Positions 47,766 through 60,800 of a DNA stretch of 64,000 nucleotides are shown in pieces (position 1 is the first letter of the stretch; every line of letters starts with the position of its first letter). Under the pieces are notes generated by a model. It was not told where the DNA came from, did not search any database, and saw only the letters and a list, made by a program, of their open reading frames with translations. The DNA is from Isoetes taiwanensis (taxonomy: Eukaryota > Streptophyta > Lycopodiopsida > Isoetales > Isoetaceae). The position numbers were made by a program, and so were the translations under genes. Location: positions 15,305,748 to 15,369,747 of the forward strand of contig JAJEKV010000031.1 in NCBI GenBank assembly GCA_021234155.1. Reading direction: 5' to 3'.

Positions 47766-48467
47766 TGAATTTGGCAATGCTTTTTGATTTTTTATTTATT
47801 TTTCAAAAAAAAAAACATTATCTCACACACCAAAACAAAAGGTTAGTTTTATTTTTTTTTTCTGGTACAAAACACGTCTACCATAACATCATCTCTGCAA
47901 TATCTTCATGAAAGCTTATTGCACTACAATGATGCAGGATAAAGGACAGAACAGAATGATCAGCTGGGCAGAGAATCAAGTAGTGTGGTGCAAAACCACA
48001 GCAAATCCGCCCAAAAATTCGCTGCTTTCACCCAAAAACCTTAATCAAATATGAGCATATTATATATCATCAGAAAGGTCGCAGAGAGAGCTTTCCAACA
48101 CAATAAAAAATATTCAAAACAGAATCCGAATTCAAAAGTTATAATAAAAAACATATCACCATCAAATCTGCATGATATGCACTTTATCCTATTGAAAAGT
48201 ACAAAAAGCAGGTATCTATCTTGACAGATTTGGGTCAAATCAAGCTCTCCACATAAGCTTTCTAAAGAGACCAAGATCATCTGAATTTGACCTCTGTAGC
48301 TCAAGTTATGAGCATATATTATTTCGAGATCCATCTACCATAAAATTTAACTTGCACATCCCAATGGCAATAAACATTTGAGAATGTTCAATTCTTACTT
48401 TCTGGCTTTGAATTTTTACTAAGTATATAGATAAGCAAAGGAAATTAATGCAAAAAGAACGAATAAA

Positions 48468-48500
48468 ACAAGGTGCTCTCGCACGAAGGATTGCCCTCAT
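48468..48500 (-). repeat. Dispersed GAGGGCAACCC repeat, copy 4
   Basis: Minus-strand GAGGGCAATCCTTCGTGCGA then GAGCACCTTG. Slightly diverged from the other copies. Confidence 0.5.
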
Positions 48501-50651
48501 GAAGGGGACATTGAAGGGGCCAAGAAAACATGTAGATTTGTATTTGTTGAGAAAGAGAAAGAAACTAGTTTACAACTAAATGTGGACCCTAGACTTAGCA
48601 TAGCTATAGAACTAACCTACTACTTTCTAATTGAGATAGCAATTATTACCTATCTAGAACATCATTGAATACAGCATTCAGGCAAGCAATAAATATATCA
48701 TCAAGCATACCTAGCAGAAAGATATACCTTTTGAGCTCAAACCTAGTCTATAATCTAGCAAAGCAAGCATTGGCCAGCTAAGATCAAATGCACCTATAAG
48801 CCATTGCTATAAGCAGCACTTAAAAACGGTTATATCTCCCTAACGACCTTTGCTACATCTGCATAAATTATCACCCAAAAAATATATCATTTAGAAACTA
48901 GGATTTAGCTTATGCCAGGAGGTCGAAACATTGCAATACATTTTTAAATCTTCAAATACATTGTCGGATCACATCTAGTCATACATAAACGTAAACAATG
49001 CATAGGTTTGCCTTGAGATTTGAATGGTTTCACTCCTAACTTTTGTGGATTGTATGAGCTTCTTCGAATTATTGTCTTGCTTCCATTCCACATTTGGCAC
49101 TACAAACTTTTTTTTCCCCACATTCCTAATATTTTAGGCATGAATTTATTTTCTAGATCCTCTCTGATAGACCATGGAGTAAGATGCACATGCAGGTGGG
49201 TTTTTTTGTTGTGGAATTGTCTGTATTTTTGGCTGAAGTGCTTTGCAATTTGGCGCCCAAATGGTCGTTTGATAAATTTGTTTTGCAGAGATGCGTTGAT
49301 GCTCAAACGACTGCCTCTTTCTATTTATCTGTTTCTAAGACTAGTTAACAGGCAACATAATTACTGGTTCATGCAAGGCTTATAAGCATGTTTCTTACGT
49401 TGACAAGGGAAAAGCCCTGTTAATGATGATGGTTTTCCATTTAAAGGATGAGGGTCGTTTTTGTAGCAGACGCTGTAAAGAATACAATGGCATTCCAAGT
49501 CTGTTGTGAAGCATCTTTGGTGCTCAGAAACAGTTTGAAAAGCTTGTGGTTGTCTGTAAGATTTGGGAGAATGGCCATGTAGATGGATGTTTTCACCTAG
49601 ATGTCCAAATGGAAGTATCTTCTTCAAGAAGTGAAAGGTTGAAGCTGTAAAACAGATGCTGATGCATGTGCCACTCCCATCAATGCAGGTTTGATCTGAT
49701 ACCTTGGGGATAAAGAATAGAGTAAGATTTTATTTTGTATTCCTATCCTTGAAATCGTTTCTTTGAGCTATGCAATTAGAGCTGCAAAATAATATGTTTG
49801 TTAGAAATATTGTTTGACCTACATTAAAGGATAAGCTCTTGTGATCTGTTTCGAGTATTGTATTCACAAATGTTCATGCTGTGTCGAAATGGTTTAAATT
49901 CTCGGATGTTAATAAATTAAGTACTGGGAAGTGGTAAATGTATTTCAAGATGCTAATCAGGATTAAATAGTATGGGAGACCCCAGTACAGTGGTGCCTTG
50001 CAGTCAAAGGTTTTTTGGGATAATATAGGTATGTTGGTTGCTAGTCTCTTAGATAGCCTAGTTTTGGAACATGCTGGTCTGTTATCTTGTTGGTCTCCAG
50101 CTTGGTTGCATATGCATTAATATGTTGATAGATGAGGTTGTTAGGGTTGTACCGCTAGTTTTAGGCTTCGTCATAGTGGATGTCTGATTAATGTTGTACA
50201 TCTAGTCCTACTTTGTAGCTTACTTTTTGGCTGCTGGGTCTTAGGCTTTTGGCTACAAATGTAAAGAATGCATTTAGTTAATATAGGTTTGTAATGGTCT
50301 GATATGATCTACTTGTTATGGCTTGTGAATCTATAATTTGTGTATTATGGATTCTTCTAAGATATATGACCACTTAATGGCGTGGCTCTGTAAGAATAGG
50401 TGTTGTGGGTTTAGTACTTATGGAGCTGATTAGGTAGTTACCTTAAGTAAATTAAAGTTTTGTAGTTTATGATTTTACATGATTTGGTACCGTGGTGTGG
50501 TATTGAACTGAATTTGAGGGTGAAGGGCGATGATCATGATGTTTCAAAGCCTACCTGACACTCCATTTATTGTCCATGGGAGCTTCGGAAGCTGGAGGCA
50601 ATCTACTTCATGCTTTTGTGTTGGGCAATGTTTTGATGTCTGTCAGTATTG

Positions 50652-50723
50652 CAACGCCCCATCTTCGCCGAAAAATAACTTGAAGATGGCTCCCTCCTTG
50701 AGGACTACAATATCAAGAAGGAA
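50652..50723 (+). pseudogene. Ubiquitin coding scrap
   Basis: Twenty-four codons read QRPIFAEK, a TAA (50,676-50,678), then LEDGSLLEDYNIKKE. This is the QRLIFAGKQLEDG...DYNIQKE block of ubiquitin with several substitutions and the Gln codon turned into a stop. Neither end of ubiquitin is recognisable around it. Probably a decayed retrocopy or polyubiquitin remnant. Confidence 0.6.
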
Positions 50724-50729
50724 TTCATA

Positions 50730-52390
50730 AAAGAAAAACAGTGCAGAAGATAGAAGCTCAAATCGAAAAGCCTCCTGTGGTTCTTGCTTGGTCATATGCA
50801 GTCCGAATTCCAGATTGGTGCCCTTCTTTAAAGTCGTCAAGTTTTGCAATTTTGCCTCAAACGTCAATTCTTAGAAAATATTTTAGGATCTACTTGCTGC
50901 TTTGTTGCGACACATTTGGATTCATCATCTTGACATCTATCATTCTATGTTTTGCTTTTTAAAAGAATGAAAATGCATCAGAATAAATCTTGCAAATAAA
51001 TAAGATGAACTACCTCAGGTACTTTGTCCCCAATCGCGACAGATCTGATTCTCCTGTAAAAGACAACTTCTAACTATCATAATGCTCAATGTCTTCCCTA
51101 CAATAGCTAGTCCTTGATTTGCATGGAGGCATGGAGACAAAGATGCAATCGTCACATTTCGGAAGAAGAGGATGGGGAGGAAAACCCAATGCAGGTTCTT
51201 CCATCAGCGGCTAGCATTTGTTCTTTACTTTACAACTGATATAATAAATAATCTGCTTAAAATATGGATGAAGCTATGCTTAATAGCTCCAAGAACTTTA
51301 AAAAGAGTGCTCCTAGAAAGACTAGTTCCAGAAAGGTACTGAAGTCTAGAAGATCTACAAACATTATAAGAACTTCAAAACACAAAGAAGCAAACGAACC
51401 TAATCTTGGATGTGGGTAGGCAGGCCTCTATATTGGTTTGTGTAGAGGGCAACCCCTTGTGCGTCACCACCTTGTTTAATATATGCCTACATATAGCCTA
51501 GTACTGCTCCACTTGTGAGATACTTCTATCTTGGAATAAACTCGCCAAAATTGCACAGTTAAGGCTCCCAGCATGCTCTATAAGAACAGAGAAAAGGAAT
51601 GGTATGGAAGGGTATGGTTCCGGGAACACCTCCAAAAATGGCCCAATTGACTCTACTAACAGGGGAAAATCCAATCCATTTCATGAGACAATGAGTGATG
51701 TAGGAATCTGATGGAGCTCCTCTTTATCTCTCCTCATTAAAAAGAGTTGCTTGAAACATTGATCCAGACCAAGCGACCATAAGCCTCAGCCCAGTCTACA
51801 AGCACGAGGGAGTCCACAAAAGCATTCTTGCATATGCATATGAGATATAGATGATATATAGATTCATCTGAATTTAGATGTCTGAAATAACAGATGTAGC
51901 ATGTTTGTCTATACAATTATACATTTTTAAACTAAAATCGAAGGTTCAGAATTCTGGCTAATATGTTTGCCAGGCCATCATAAAAATCCACACCTTTTCC
52001 AGCTTTGGCCAGATGGATGGAGTAAATAGTCAACTTTTGGTTGACAGTAACAGCAAGAGTCCTCAAGAATGGGGTATATCTAAGCTTACGACTACAACCG
52101 CCATCTTAACAAATGCCTACACTTCCGTAAATCCTATCATATTACCACTCTATCAATTGAACATCTGATTTTTTTGCAGCATGAATGAAGCCGTGGTTCT
52201 GGTATTTATCAAAAACTAAAATACAGTTTGAACTTCCTGAACCCCAACACTTGGAACATCTTGATGTTAATGGCACCTCTGAATTCAACAACTGCTTTAT
52301 ATTTCCTCCATCAATGTCCTAGCTGTTTTCAACTCTGCAGGAAATCAACAACTAAGAGAAATGCTACAACTTCGTGTTTATACGAACAGA
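50730..52390. other. No gene seen
   Basis: Non-coding AT-rich sequence. Contains dispersed-repeat copy 5 (51,444-51,475). The last COMMD4-like exon, if separate, may lie here on the minus strand, but I could not find it. Confidence 0.35.
51444..51475 (+). repeat. Dispersed GAGGGCAACCC repeat, copy 5
   Basis: GAGGGCAACCCCTTGTGCGT followed by CACCACCTTGTTT. Confidence 0.6.
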
Positions 52391-52395
52391 CTAAC

Positions 52396-54243
52396 CTTGT
52401 AAGAGAATATGAAATTTCTCAGACGTAAGGCTTATTAGAATATCTCCTCCATTTTCCAGTCTGTTATCACTGCAAAGCTTCAAAATCACGGTTTTTGGTT
52501 CTTCAAGTCGAGCTTGCCATGCAGTAATGGCCAAAGCTGGCACTATAAAATATCATATGACTGTTATATATTCCAGCATGCAGATTTGAAATCAAGCAAA
52601 ATAATTCTTTAGCAAGCGTATTCTGATTCAAAAGAATTAAGCTGATTAATGATTCCATTTCTTTCTGTGGTCCAACTATATTCATATTCACCACGCCTCA
52701 TGAACTCTCGCTGGCCTCCAAATTTTGACAGCACATGTTTGCTTCTACATATGAAGACGTGATGCTGAAATCATTATTGGGAGGAAAAGCACGATGCATA
52801 TTCATGATTATAAACATGCATACTGGAATTTGGCAATAGCTATGAGATTGGAATGACTGTATTAGCAAGACTGGGTGTAGAACCCAGAGGAATGAACCAC
52901 AAGCCACAAACCTGCAGGAATAAGGATCAATACCGACAGGAAACGTCCATATATGAGGTTGGAATCTATAACAAGGAGGCAAGAATCTGAACATCACATG
53001 TTGCACAAACTACAAACACATTTAAATCGGTATATTTCACAATGCAATCATTGCAAAATTAAACATCACAATAAACTTTTGGTCAGTGTGATATAAGATC
53101 ATGTTTGATAAGTAGAAATTAGGATCACTCACTTTGAATAGACGCCTGCAAAAGATTCGATTGTAGTGATGCTTTGTTCTCACAGTAAGCTCTACAAAAG
53201 CAATCTGTATGCTCTGCATCACCAACATGTTCCTATGCATGATTACAATTTTCATTAAGTGTGATGATGTGCAGAAATAATGAACCAAACATATATCCCT
53301 TTGACATCTTGGCACTAAAAAGAAGAAAAGGAAGATCTATGAAACATACCTTTAAGACCCAACTTATATGCCTTTTTTTATTCCAAATTATAGTTCAGGT
53401 GCTCCTTCCATAGCTTGGAAGGAGCCAATCTTCAAAGCTAAACCATGTTCAGTTCCAGTACGGTCAGCATCATGGCTGACAATTAAACTACTAATCACAC
53501 ACCTTAAAATGCTACCTCTAAGAGTTTAAGGGCATGTCCAATCACACAAATTTCAAACTAAGACAGTAGGATTCTAAATTTTGACTGTCCGTGATTTAGG
53601 TCTGCAATACCTGTAATTCCAACTGGTCTATTCAAGGCTAAGTAAAGCACAATCAACATTCTTGCTATTTATTTATCTTCTAAGCTTGCATATCCTGAAC
53701 CAACCTTTGGAAAGGCCAAGTTGCTGCAGTTCACGCGAGACTGTTACGTCATCAACATCATATTTTGCAGCAGTAGAGATGAAAAAATGTAACGTTGCTA
53801 TGCAAGCCTTTAAATCAGATGTATCTATATTTAAAAAATAAAAATCTTGTTAGAAAGCCTTTAGTTACACATAGAGACGTCCACTTCCATAAGAACAATG
53901 AAAACCTACCAAGAGAAGAATCCTTGGCGAAATTCAAGACCTTCTCATACTGCAGAACGAAGAGATGGCGTGAGACACAAGGGCCATTATTGTATTGAGA
54001 AACAAAGTAAAACATCACCCACGTCAAAGCCATCCTCAAGAATTCGACGTACTATTTCAAGCAGAAGCAATCTTATTTTCGTCACAGACTGCAAGCGAGC
54101 ACCAAACATTTAGTAATCCTGAAAAAGATCAAAGTTAAAAGCAAAGCAGTAAAGAAGCATGAACATACTAGTTTGGAAAGGGTGATGATATCTGCAAGGA
54201 TCCAATCGGGCGCATCTAATCCTCCGAATAAATGGAACTTCAT
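52396..54243 (-). CDS. COMMD4: COMMD4-like COMM-domain protein gene
   Basis: Minus-strand exons: 54,243-54,169 (MKFHLFGGLDAPDWILADI), 54,088-54,023 (TKIRLLLLEIVRRILEDGFD), 53,949-53,910 (YEKVLNFAKDSSL), 53,824-53,705 (TSDLKACIATLHFFISTAAK), 53,213-53,133 (HTDCFCRAYCENKASLQSNL) and 52,542-52,396 (EEPKTVILKLCSDN ... LTSEKFHILLQ). All borders are GT-AG and phases agree across the first five exons and, modulo one missing piece, into the sixth. Order and spacing match COMMD4: helical N-domain then a C-terminal COMM domain. A segment of about 20 residues holding the conserved Trp-Arg start of the COMM domain was not found between 53,133 and 52,542. The last exon may end by read-through at a TAG just past 52,396 or continue further. 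COMMD proteins work as the CCC/Commander endosomal-recycling complex in animals; the plant role is unknown. Partial model, probably a real gene. Confidence 0.75.
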
Positions 54244-54249
54244 CACAAG

Positions 54250-56630
54250 AGAGAAAGGAGAAAAAAACGATGGTATGATATACGGTTATGTTGGCATAGG
54301 ATTTGGGGTTTGATTTAAGTGTATTTCATAGGTGTACTGTATGGGTTTACGTATACAGGAATGTCACCTAAAGTGACATTCGTGTAACGTGAAGTTTGTG
54401 TTAGGGTTCATTCTGGCGGCTTCGACGGCTCCGGCTATGGCGATGGCGCCCTGCTGGCGCCCTACTCCTACTCCGGCGATGGCGCTCTTCTCCTGCGATG
54501 GCTGTGGCGATGCACTTGATTTCTTTCTCCTTGCTTTCTCCTTGCAATGGCGATGGCTCCTGCTTTCTTTTGAAGCTTTTTTTTGCTTTCTATTTTGCTT
54601 TCTTTTCTTCGCTGCAGCTCTTCTCCGGCCATGGCTATGGCGCCATGAAGGCGATGGATCATTTTGCAGGTTAAGATGACGCGCTGTAGCTTGATGTAGT
54701 TAGTTTCTAGTTCTTTACATTGTTTTTTTGCTGTTATTTAGGTTAAAGATCGAATCAAGCATACTTCCCTGGCGATCTTCTGTCTGCTTCTTTCGTTACC
54801 TACAGGTGCTTCCTTTTCCCATATTTTCTTCTGGATTTAGCCCTGTTGCGCATCTGGCCCCGTGATCTTTAGGCGAAGGATTCCTTTATTTTCATGTTTT
54901 AACTGGGATCTGGCAGTTTGAAAGATCTCTTGGCCTCTGATTCAGAGCGAGGCCTCATGTCTTTGTGAAAATTTTCTGTAAGCTTTTCTTTTGCTGTAGC
55001 AGACTATCAGTGTTATACTATGCCTTTCGACCTATGGAGGGCATAAAATATCTGCCATGAAGGAATCAAGAAGCAAAGCAAAGCCGGTGCAATGATAGTA
55101 GATGACATGTACTCCTGTTTCAAGAAGGCTTCACAGTTAAATCCTCTTTTCTGATCTATTGCTAGGCTATGGTTCACTGGGGTTCAATTCCCCAGCTAGT
55201 AAAATCAAGAAACTAGAATGTAAAGCAGAATGCAAGTAATAGCAGGTGAGATCCGAGAATGCAGGTAAAATCCGAGAATGCAACTAAAAAATTGGAATGA
55301 TACTGGAACTAAACATTCCGGAAAAGAATGTACGCCACGTGGCGACACCTTACTGGTGGATAAGCCAGAATGGACCCTAACCAAACTTTACGTGCTAAGT
55401 AACCGGCCGGTAAATTGGCAGGCGCCTGCCTGCCGGTTCAGGCACCGCCTGCCGGTTTACTGATCAAAGACTCCAATGATTAGGCTCAGGGTCATTGATA
55501 GGATATTGAAGATGATCAGGCTCGGAAAAATAATGGTTTCTTGGGAATCAGAGTTAATGTTTGCAAAGCAGTTATCTTCGACTCCTATATGTTTTGGACA
55601 TTACTCCCCCATACGGATGAAGTACTATAAGTGCCACCCATGTTTAGAAACTAGATCCTGAGACGGTTCCAGAATAGTAAAAATTGTTTCAATCGGATCT
55701 CTGGTTGCGAAGATACGAGTAATTGAACTTCAGATTCTATTTATACATATCTCCAACTTTAGCCCCCTTTTTTTTTAATTTAGTAAGCCTTTTTAGCATC
55801 ATAATTAAATATAAATCATAAGTTGCCTTTATTGCCTTCCTTTACTATTAATTTGCTTTCACTTAGTTCCTCGTACTAATTCACCAAAATTAACATCTAG
55901 ACCACTCCCCCTAGCTACCAATAATGTGCAAGATAACTTACTCTATATCATTCTCACCAAATATCTAGACCCAAATTGTTTGTGCTGTCTATCATTTTTT
56001 TTTTTTACCATTCGATGCTGGCATATTTCACAGCATATGCCATGGGGCGGAATTCCAGCCCTTAAGTGCAAGTCAAGATGGGGTCAAATCCCCAATATTT
56101 AACTTACCATTGAATAAATACAACATCTCAAAGATTGGGAGTTTGACCAAACAAATAATTATGAGCCTGGGGAGTCGAACCCCAGTAGAAGTTCTGACGC
56201 TCATCCAAGCGTACTAGGAATCCCAGAAGAGGGATGCCTAGTATGCTTAGGGGCCGAAGCCCACTAACAAAGCAAAGAAGTCAGTACCAGCATATTGTTT
56301 GAAGCATAGAATTTCAAAGACAACATTGAAAATTTCGGCCACATTATACAGCAGCAGCCTGCTCAAACAGATTGAACAGGTCATGAAAACAACATTCCAC
56401 ATCTCGGCCACAATTCTGCTTAACAAATGCAGCCTGCTAAACACGTGACATTTACATACAAATTTAGAGCCAGCAAAGCATCCATACCTGTTAAGCAATT
56501 CCAGCCTGCTGAAACATATTGAACACGACATTTAGAACACGACATTTAGAACCTATTATTCCCACAATACAAATCCAGAAGAAGGTTTCTCAAGCCCACA
56601 CACATAAACAGAAGCCAACAGAACAAGAAC
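54250..56630. other. Non-coding, repeat-rich stretch
   Basis: No gene recognised. Features seen: a 9-bp hairpin (GAATGTCAC/GTGACATTC) at 54,359-54,381; GGCGATGGCG-type low-complexity repeats at 54,415-54,660; a GC-rich CCTGCCGGTT repeat near 55,400-55,460; tRNA T-arm-like blocks at about 55,176-55,194 and 56,168-56,182 (minus); and a 15-bp direct tandem duplication of ACACGACATTTAGA type at about 56,522-56,549. The stretch looks like stacked small mobile elements. Confidence 0.4.
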
Positions 56631-56639
56631 ATGTAAAGA

Positions 56640-56991
56640 CATCACCGGTTAGCCAAATCTCAGGTCCAAGCCAAGAAATAATCCCCAATAACACAACAGG
56701 GAGGATTAATCTCTTGGAAAAGAGGCCCAACGGCTTGTTCGCAAGGATCTTGCAGGTATTTCATGCCCTCGAGAGCCTCATCGTCAGAAAGAACTGGTCC
56801 AGCGGAAGGCAGACAAAGCACCTTGATTCCTTTTTCTGCACTGTACATTCGGCCGGAATCAACAAAAGTAACAGATACGTCTAAGGATGCAAGGCGTTTG
56901 GCAAGCCAGAACATTGGATAGAATGGCCTGGAGTGGGGGCCGGAATCACCAGAACATGAGGTTTCTTCGCCATCGCCATAGCCATAGCCAT
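56640..56991 (-). pseudogene. UDP-glycosyltransferase N-terminal fragment
   Basis: The minus strand starts (56,991) with MAMAMAMAKKPHVLVIPAP and PGHS. After a one-base deletion near 56,919-56,925 it continues YPMFWLAKRLASLDVSVTFV, LCLPSAGP and CCVIGDYFLAWT. This is the N-terminal acceptor-binding half of a plant UGT (HVLVIP-x3-GH-x-P-x3-LAKRLA signature). A TGA at 56,660-56,662 interrupts the WT-x-DLANR continuation and the match then fades. The donor-binding half with the PSPG box is absent. Confidence 0.75.
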
Positions 56992-56999
56992 GGCACACA

Positions 57000-57880
57000 T
57001 TGTTACTCCAAAAAAAGCAACAACCCACATCCACGACACATCAGCACCTCCGACCTCAGCAGCTCCGCCATCCTTGGAGCACCCCAAAGAAGAACTCACA
57101 GTTCCGGCCAACCGAGCATCCAGAACTCCAAGATGCCCGCTCAATATTCTAGGGTTTCGAATCCCCCTTGCCACCGTCAGCAAAATACCATTCCACATAC
57201 GAATACCCCCATCACACCATTGCAAATCTTATGTTATAAATATAACATTTCACATTTTGGCCACATTATGGATAAAGCTAGGGATTGTGCTGAATTTTGA
57301 GCTTCTATTTTTTGCTCACATGAAAATGGAAGCCACGAGATTGGTTGTTCTATTAATTTGACAAAAGAAAAAGATCTAAGGGTGGATTCCTACCATGTGC
57401 AAAGTATATTTCTTTATCGATCCTTGCACTGGAATTGACACCAGTATTTGGCATTCTTGATGACTTGTGCAAAAGAATTTGATGACCTGTGTAAAAGAAT
57501 TAAGAAGACACGGGAATAATGAATGTCCATAGTTATCTCTTTTTTTTTTTTTTTAATTCTAGAATGGCTGTGGAACTTCTTGGGCTCATGGAACCAGTAG
57601 TTTTAAGTGGAGCTGCAACAATTTTTGTCTATGGTGCTCGGTTGGTTTTGGAGGTTGTTTTTTGCCATGTGGGTCCCAGGCAAACCATGAAACAATGCAA
57701 GATTAACTACAGAAGCATTAGTATTTTCGACCAGGAAAATAAACTGAGAAGTTAGATCTCTCAATAGATGATTTGCATAGATGGGCTTGAATGCCATGCA
57801 CAATGTGGCCAGTGAAGATTGCAGCTTCTTCACATAGATGAACCCTTGCAAAAAGAACAATGAGCTTTTAAGAATATATA
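57000..57880. other. No gene seen
   Basis: Short ORFs only. A T-run at about 57,540-57,555 precedes an open block (MAVELLGLMEPVVLSGAATI) that I do not recognise. Confidence 0.3.
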
Positions 57881-57883
57881 GCT

Positions 57884-60800
57884 ACTTTTTTTTTTTTTTG
57901 ATGAACATGGACCTTTATTACTCAAAAGAATACAAAGAGTACATGGGGGGCTCAAAACCCAGTGAAGAAAATATCCACTAGAGCAACACTACCCACCATA
58001 TACATAACATAGAAAAGCAGAGAACACCGATCACCATGAGCAGGTGTGAATCTGAAGATATTGCTCCCAAATGACACTTTTGATGTCATCCTTCAAGGAA
58101 GAACACTTGTACGCCTTCACAATGCGACTACGGGCATCGCTAAGCACTTGCGTATTTGAAAGACCTGTCCCTTGAAGATGAGGAGGTTTCGTCTCTTCCA
58201 GATGGACCAGATGATCCAAGCAGATGCTAAATGGAAAGCCCTCTTTGCCAACTTGTCCCAAGAACTAGGATAGACTGACAATAGGACCTGCTGACTATTC
58301 AAGTCACAATGGAAAAGACTCAAAAGCCACTGCCAAGCAAGTCGAACATGGTGACACAAGAAAAAGCAGTGCTCAATTGTCTCATCCCTCTGCATGCAAA
58401 GAGGGCAGATCACAGAGACTTCTGGACGAAATCGATGAACAACAGTGTTTACCCGCACGCATCTATGAGTGATCTGCCACCATAAAATAGATAGCTTAGG
58501 ATGAAGCAATTTATCCCATACCCATCGTCAGACTGCTTTACGACGAGGCTCAGGGATAACTAAAGGCCACTTTGCCGATGGAGGCAACACTTCAGGATGA
58601 AGCAGGACCACATACATCGAGTGCACCAGGTGCTCCTCCTTAACATTGCCATGAACCACCCAGAGCTGGGGAGCCACGTCTTGTGGGTGTGGAGGAAGTG
58701 TAGCAGCTACTCTTTCCCAAATGGCCCGGTCCCACTGAAGGAGAAGGAACTTCAATTTGAACTCATTCCACGTCAACAATCTTGTCTCATTGTACCATGC
58801 AGATACCGTGAGCACACCTGCTGCTCGCCATCGACGTTGCATCAATGGATGGACAGAAGAGACCAGGGGACAGTCTGCCTGGCCGTCACCCAAAGGGATC
58901 CACCAACAACTGGCTGTAGGATCTGTGTGGGCCATTGGATGGAACTGAAACAAAGTGCGCACAGTCTCCCAAGCAGCTAGCAACCCCTTGAGGAAAGGAG
59001 ATGCATTAGGATATGGAGAAAGTGGATAGAATAATGCCCATGGGAGGAGAGGCTTAATGGATGGAGAGCCAAAGGAAATGCACATCTGTAAAGACTGGTG
59101 AATGAGACGCAGACCTGGAGAATTATCAGCATTATTGAGAATCCGCCATATGAACTTAGAAATCAACACCTTGCTCTGGAGAAGAAAGTGAATCATCCCC
59201 AGCCCCCCACAAAGTTTAGGCATAATGCACTTCGCCCAACTAACTTTAACATCAGCTCCTTCTTCAGTGCCACCCCAGATGAAGTTCCTGACAGTACGAA
59301 CAATGAGTCTCATCTTTGTGCATGGTGCAAGCAAGATGGATGGCATGTAGACATGTGTACCACTCAGAACTGACTTTGCCACAGTTACACGACCAGCCAT
59401 GGATAACTTAGCCGTGGACCACCAGAACAAATGCCTTTCCAACCCCTTAATAATGACATCCCACGCATCTCCAGATGAGAGGTGTATATCAACTGGAATG
59501 CCTAGAAGCTTAGTTGCCTTTCCATGAGGAAGAACCTTCCATGGAAATGCAACCACAGAAGATGGCACTGGAGAGTCTAGGGCCCACAGGGCAGTACACT
59601 TTTGCCACCCTACAAAGATACCGTAAGCCAAAGAGAAATCGCCAACAAGGAAATGGCATTCTAAAAATTCGCTCCATCACCATTAAGAACAAGGAAGTGT
59701 CATCCGCATCATCGATTATAGATCTCTTGTGAGCCATTATTCATGGGAAGACTATGCAGGATGCCTTCCTGCACTGCAAGAGAGAATACCTGAGAAAGAA
59801 TCTCCCACAATTGTAAAAAAGCAGCTTTGCCAAAGGACGATACAGGCGAATGCCACGTCCACCGAAAAAATGTTGATGGTTCTCCTTGAAAAGAAATGAA
59901 GAACGAAAGCGAATAATGAAGTTTCATAACATCCATTGCAAACCGGGCACCAAAACCAAGACGTAAAAGGCACTGCTCCATGAAACTCCAGTCAACACTA
60001 TCATATGCTTTTGCAAAATCCAGCTTCAAGTATACAATGGGGTAACCATGCATTCTAGCCCAATAGAGACCCTCATATGTCACGCCACATTATTCAAGAT
60101 ACACCCGTGAGGCAAGAAACCTGACTGTGTGGAAGAGATGGACTCGGTAAGCACGCCACAAAGCTTCTGAGCAAAAGCTTTAGCAAAGATCTTGTACACT
60201 GAGGACAACAAAGTAATGGGGCGCCAATCTGAAATGGAAGAGGGATCCTTACATTTAGGAATAAGGGAGATGCAACCAGAGTTGAGGATTTTGTCCAGGT
60301 GCCTCTGTCTTTTAAAATCCCTGAAAGCATCATACACATCGGCACCAATCCAATCCCAATACTCCTGGAAAAACTCCATCAAGCCCCGGACACTTGCCCC
60401 TCTTGAGAAAAAATGTGGCCTCAGCTAAATCATTCTGGCTGATCTCAGCCTCTAAAGTGGCCTTTTGCTCATTGGTGACTATAGGATGAACCTTAGCAAG
60501 CAAGGCCGCTTGAAAATCTGACTGAAAAGGAAGACGTCGAGCAGTGAAGAAAGTTGAAAAGTGATTATGCAAAAAGCCTCTAAGCTCAGCTGGATCTGAA
60601 ACAACACGCCCATCCTGAATCTGCAGAGACTGAAGAGATGCAACTAGCTTTCTTGTTTTGGCAGCTCAAGAAAAACACGATACCGCTCTCTCCTTGAACC
60701 ATTGCAACCCAGCTTTAATGCGAGCAAAGTGCACCTGTTCAGACTCCATCTGCCGAATGCTACACAAAATTTGTTTCTCCACTTGACCATATGATGGGGC

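Larger units (their letters stand above)
47045..50640. other. Intergenic, no gene seen
   Basis: AT-rich with short ORFs only. Holds a tandem repeat at about 47,545-47,765 and a dispersed-repeat copy at 48,468-48,500. Candidate polyadenylation signals (AATAAA-like, near 47,515) follow the METTL22-like stop. Confidence 0.4.

Noticed and set aside
54389-54679. 96-aa ORF with Ala/Met-rich start
   Set aside because: It comes from GGCGATGGCG-type low-complexity DNA and has no conserved motif.
56165-56250. tRNA gene on the minus strand (GGGGTTCGACTCCCC T-arm)
   Set aside because: Only the T-arm is convincing; no acceptor stem, D-arm or anticodon arm could be folded around it. It may be a tRNA-derived repeat.
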